Source: Lineus longissimus
Lineage: Eukaryota; Nemertea; Pilidiophora; Heteronemertea; Lineidae
Direction: 5' to 3'
Length of the DNA: 64,000 nucleotides
Assembly (NCBI RefSeq): GCF_910592395.1
Contig: NC_088315.1
Coordinates: 7,320,501 to 7,384,500 of the forward strand
Shown here one piece after another: positions 60,674 through 64,000 of the stretch. Position numbers and translations under genes: made by a program. Position 1 is the stretch's first letter. Each line of letters starts with the position of its first letter. The notes under the pieces are model-generated. The model worked only from the letters and a program-made list of their open reading frames with translations. It was not told the origin of the DNA and did no database searches.

Positions 60674-61033
60674 TCATGTACCAAATGATACGTTCCATGT
60701 ACCAAATAATACATTTCATGTACCAAATAATACATTTCATGTACAAAATAATACATTTCATGTACCAAATAATACATTTCATGTACCAAATAATACATTT
60801 CATGTACCAAATAATACATTTCATGTACCAAATAATACATTTCATGTACCAAATAATACATTTCATGTACCAAATAATACATTTCATGTACCAAATAATA
60901 CATTTCATGTACCAAATAATACATTTCATGTACCAAATAATACATTTCATGTACAAAATAATACATTTTATGTACCAAATAATACATTTCATGTACCAAA
61001 TAATACATTTTATGTTAAATGTCATGTACCAAA
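60674..61033. repeat. 21-bp minisatellite, about 16 copies
   Basis: The unit CATGTACCAAATAATACATTT is repeated about 16 times, with a few copies reading GTACAAAAT or TTTTATG, and a degenerate last copy. As 21 is a multiple of 3 and the unit lacks stops in several frames, both strands show long frames (113-165 codons) that translate to 7-residue repeats such as FHVPNNT. These are repeat artefacts: there is no sign of promoter, splicing or non-repeat domain. Confidence 0.95.
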
Positions 61034-64000
61034 TATTATGAACCGATCGAATGAATAGAAGAGTTAAGCAAACAACAACTTGCCCATCATACCAACAGTA
61101 GATATATCTTAAGTTACAGAGGAGAACAAGATGTGACAATGCTTGTCATTGTTGCCAGAGACAATCATCGGAAACCTCATTTCGCGGACCCTTCACTTGT
61201 TCTGCTGTCGGAAAGTATTGACATTGTAACCATTATCTGGCTCTGACAGCATCACTCAGGGTGCAGCACTTGATTTGGAGGATAAGGGACTGTGTTTCTT
61301 CCGTAACCAATGGTACAGAAACTATGGCCAGAATCTGAGGAGGAAATGTAGAATGAGCCTTTGAAGCTTTCGAATGCTGTACCATCTGCTTTATCAAAAC
61401 TTATTTGTGTTATCAGAAATTCCTTGTCACAAAAGCAGACCAAAATGTCACCAGAATATCTGGGTGTGTTTAGAATGCCCATGGTACCAGATTTCTGTCT
61501 TTAAAGTCAAAATTGTCATCGGAATTACTTCAACAGCAATTAAACTAGTTCAGCATACTAAAACTACAATGATGAAATGTCATCGCCTTTTTCTGCATGC
61601 CGCGTCAGAACATGTGAGTTGTCCATTTGGTCAATTACATGTACAAAACCCATCTTTTCAGTCTATTGGCCTGTCTTCCCCTTTGACGTTCTGTCGCAGA
61701 CATTGAAGATTGGTTTTGAATGGTGATGGTTTTATTTGTGGGATGTGTGCTTGGCAATTAACTCCAAAAGTAAGAGTCTCCGTGGAATTTAAAGTTATTT
61801 GTAATTACCTGAAGAGAATGTAATTTGTACCTTGTTGATGTCTTGTTTGTCTCCTGAGAACTTTTCGAATAATGAGAAGTTGAAATAATTGAAACTTTTC
61901 AGACTTAAAATCTGAACAGGAAGATAAAAGGGAAATATTAAATGAACTGTACAATGAAGGAATCATCTACCCTGATGAAGAATAACTCTAGTTAAGAAAT
62001 CCAAACCTCATTTACTCATTTAGATTATAAAATCTCTGTACTCTGCCCGAATTGATAAATTCCCTCTGCTCACGCTAATCACAACTAGGCAAACACTCTG
62101 GGAACGTTAATAGTATTGTGATGAAGATTTTATAGTTGTTCACGACAGCAAGATAAACGTCCAAATGAGCCTATTGTACTAACACTCGATGCAGACTTCA
62201 TTTTACTGCCCATGTCCATTTGCATACTCGAGATAGTGAAAACAAAGACAACATGGACACCACCCTAATCCATTTCGGCACTTCAAGATAAAAACAAAGA
62301 CAACAATCTCGGAGGTTGAAAAACGCATTAGAGGCAAGGACGGACCTTGGGGCTCCTTATGTACTTGACTTGTCTCTGCGTTTCCGTGGAACAATAATTT
62401 ATTGTGTCAAAGATTAATGTCGTGGAGTACTTGGGCATGAGATGGGAGCGGGAGGTCGTGGTCAGGTTGTGCTAAGGGTCTATTAATGTGATTCGGGTGA
62501 GAGGAGGGTACTTGATAATGTGCGGTGGTCGGGTGGAGGGTCAAAGGTCACAGGATGGAACATGATCAAGCTTAGAAATATATTCTGATCGATTTTGAGG
62601 AAGGAAAATCATACTGATTTAAAATGAAAGACCAGAGGGGGCTTTGGGTTATGGGATTTCAGATATAAAAAATCTGTTGGCTTTATCATATCCCGGAACA
62701 TTCTCTCTTCCCTTTGGAATAATCGTGTCAATAATGGCATAAACATCCTTTATAATATCTCTGTTATCTTTATTATGGACATAACGGGACCGTGGCGTGG
62801 CTGATGGCTCATGTAATGGGCTTTAATGGCCACCATGTGGCATCCCGCGGAGATAGCTTCTTATTGTTCTGAGTAACTGGAAACAAGCATGTTCATACAT
62901 GCTATATTCAGTAGTTGCCCCTTAAAAGTGAATCACAGCTCTCAGAAGGACAAACATTGCAAGATAAATAACCTTAAATCTAGATTGTATCTTTCATCGA
63001 AATCGTGGTCGAGCCATGAACCAAGACCAAAAAATCATAAGTTTGTTGATTTTTCGTTTAGGGTTAATACAAAGAAGGCCAAGCCTACCTGAAAGCGGAG
63101 AAAATACCTGCAATAAATGTGTGCATCCATTGACAGAATATTTAATGAAGATAGAAAGAAATTGTTCTGGGTTTTACAAGCTCTTTATGATAAAACTGCA
63201 TCTTATCTTGGTTACAGTGGTGTTCTTTCTGAATCGTTTGCTCAGCGTGTGTTTTATGTCATGTTCTTGCCTTTACTCACAGAAATGACATTATGCAGTC
63301 AATGGGATAGGTAAAGTCAATCACTTGTTAGTGTATGAAAGAATTTATCGATGAGGATGTGTGCTGGTAGTTTATTTGAGAACCAGAGGGTGGATTTTAC
63401 TTTCAGACATGTCAGGGGCGAACCAGGAATGTCAGAAGAAAGTGATGATGATCAAAAAGAGCCTTCTAACATGTCTAATAAATGTTTTGAGACAATTCCT
63501 GATTTTTGTGCAATACCGCCTCGTCATTAAACCCTGTACATGCTAAAGGGTTAAAGGTTAACAGGATCAAGTAAGAAGGTTGCTCCGGATCCAACAGGGA
63601 ACAATAATCTTATTTGTCCGACTAAAAACACACACCCACATTTGAAACCACTTCATATAGTTCTACTTTGCCAAATAGTATTAGGGCAGCTTTGATTCAG
63701 GCTGAGGTGTATTACCAATTTACGCGGACCACAATGAACGCAAAGATATTTACCATGAATAAATCCATTTGAAGTTTCAAAATCTTCAAATTCCCTGAAC
63801 ATTTCATATAAATGGATTTTGTCGCCACGGAAAGCCTTTGAGTGTAGTTCTTTGAAAGGGTCGCCCTAAACTATTGAACTCATTATCTTAAGAAGAACTG
63901 AAGATGACTTTGGTGGCATTTACATCCAATTCAAGCAATTATTTCCAATCTTCAGCTAATAATCGTAATTAATTTTCGGTTTTGATGAAGCGGAGTTTGG
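61034..64000. other. non-coding sequence, no gene recognised
   Basis: Unique AT-rich DNA. The 110-codon frame at 61374-61706 (+) lacks domain support. 62690-62860 is GC-richer, with motifs such as GGAACATTC, TTTATTATGG and AATGGCCACCATGTGGCAT, and may be regulatory. No RNA gene or mobile element was identified up to the window end. Confidence 0.4.

Noticed and set aside
60633-61139. Four 113-165-codon repeat proteins
   Set aside because: All are frames of the 21-bp minisatellite, with no unique domain or start context.

Overview
The window looks like about 64 kb of an animal nuclear genome, AT-rich, mostly intergenic or intronic, and full of repeats. There is no bacterial-style gene packing, no operon, and no rRNA or tRNA gene that I could find by eye. 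The repeat content suggests a marine invertebrate. One family has heads reading AGCTCACC...GGTGAGCTTAT...GGCGTCCGTCGTC followed by a GTC microsatellite, which I associate from memory with lophotrochozoans such as molluscs, annelids and brachiopods. The taxon is an inference from repeats only.

The one well-supported protein-coding locus is a tyrosine-recombinase retrotransposon of the DIRS order at 45776-50636, on the minus strand. It has perfect 41-bp inverted terminal repeats and three overlapping open frames: an acidic/basic Gag-like protein, a reverse transcriptase plus RNase H with a further conserved C-terminal block, and a tyrosine recombinase. Each downstream frame is -1 relative to the one before it. 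All expected catalytic residues are present, so the copy looks young and possibly active. Against its left end lies a 275-bp palindromic element (45504-45778) with perfect 86-bp arms. It carries 42 bp of the retrotransposon's own 5'-terminal sequence in opposite orientation.

Region by region. 1-5 kb is non-coding apart from one convincing isolated coding exon (4278-4350, + strand), with GTC-rich repeats after it. 5-25 kb is mostly unique sequence with small tandem duplications and patches dense in homeodomain/SOX/POU-type motifs that could be conserved regulatory DNA. 26.9-29.1 kb is a 713-bp unit repeated three times, each unit containing a long imperfect foldback. 31.85-33.0 kb and 37.6-38.7 kb are two copies of a ~1.1-kb element built from 301-bp monomers, each monomer with an AGGTCA direct repeat. 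36.9-37.6 kb holds two 20-bp minisatellites in inverted orientation. 45.5-50.6 kb is the DIRS locus. 50.6-64 kb is unique sequence with 31-bp and 21-bp minisatellites near 60 kb.

The host gene(s) to which this DNA belongs cannot be named. Only one short exon is visible, so most of the window is probably a large intron or a gene desert.
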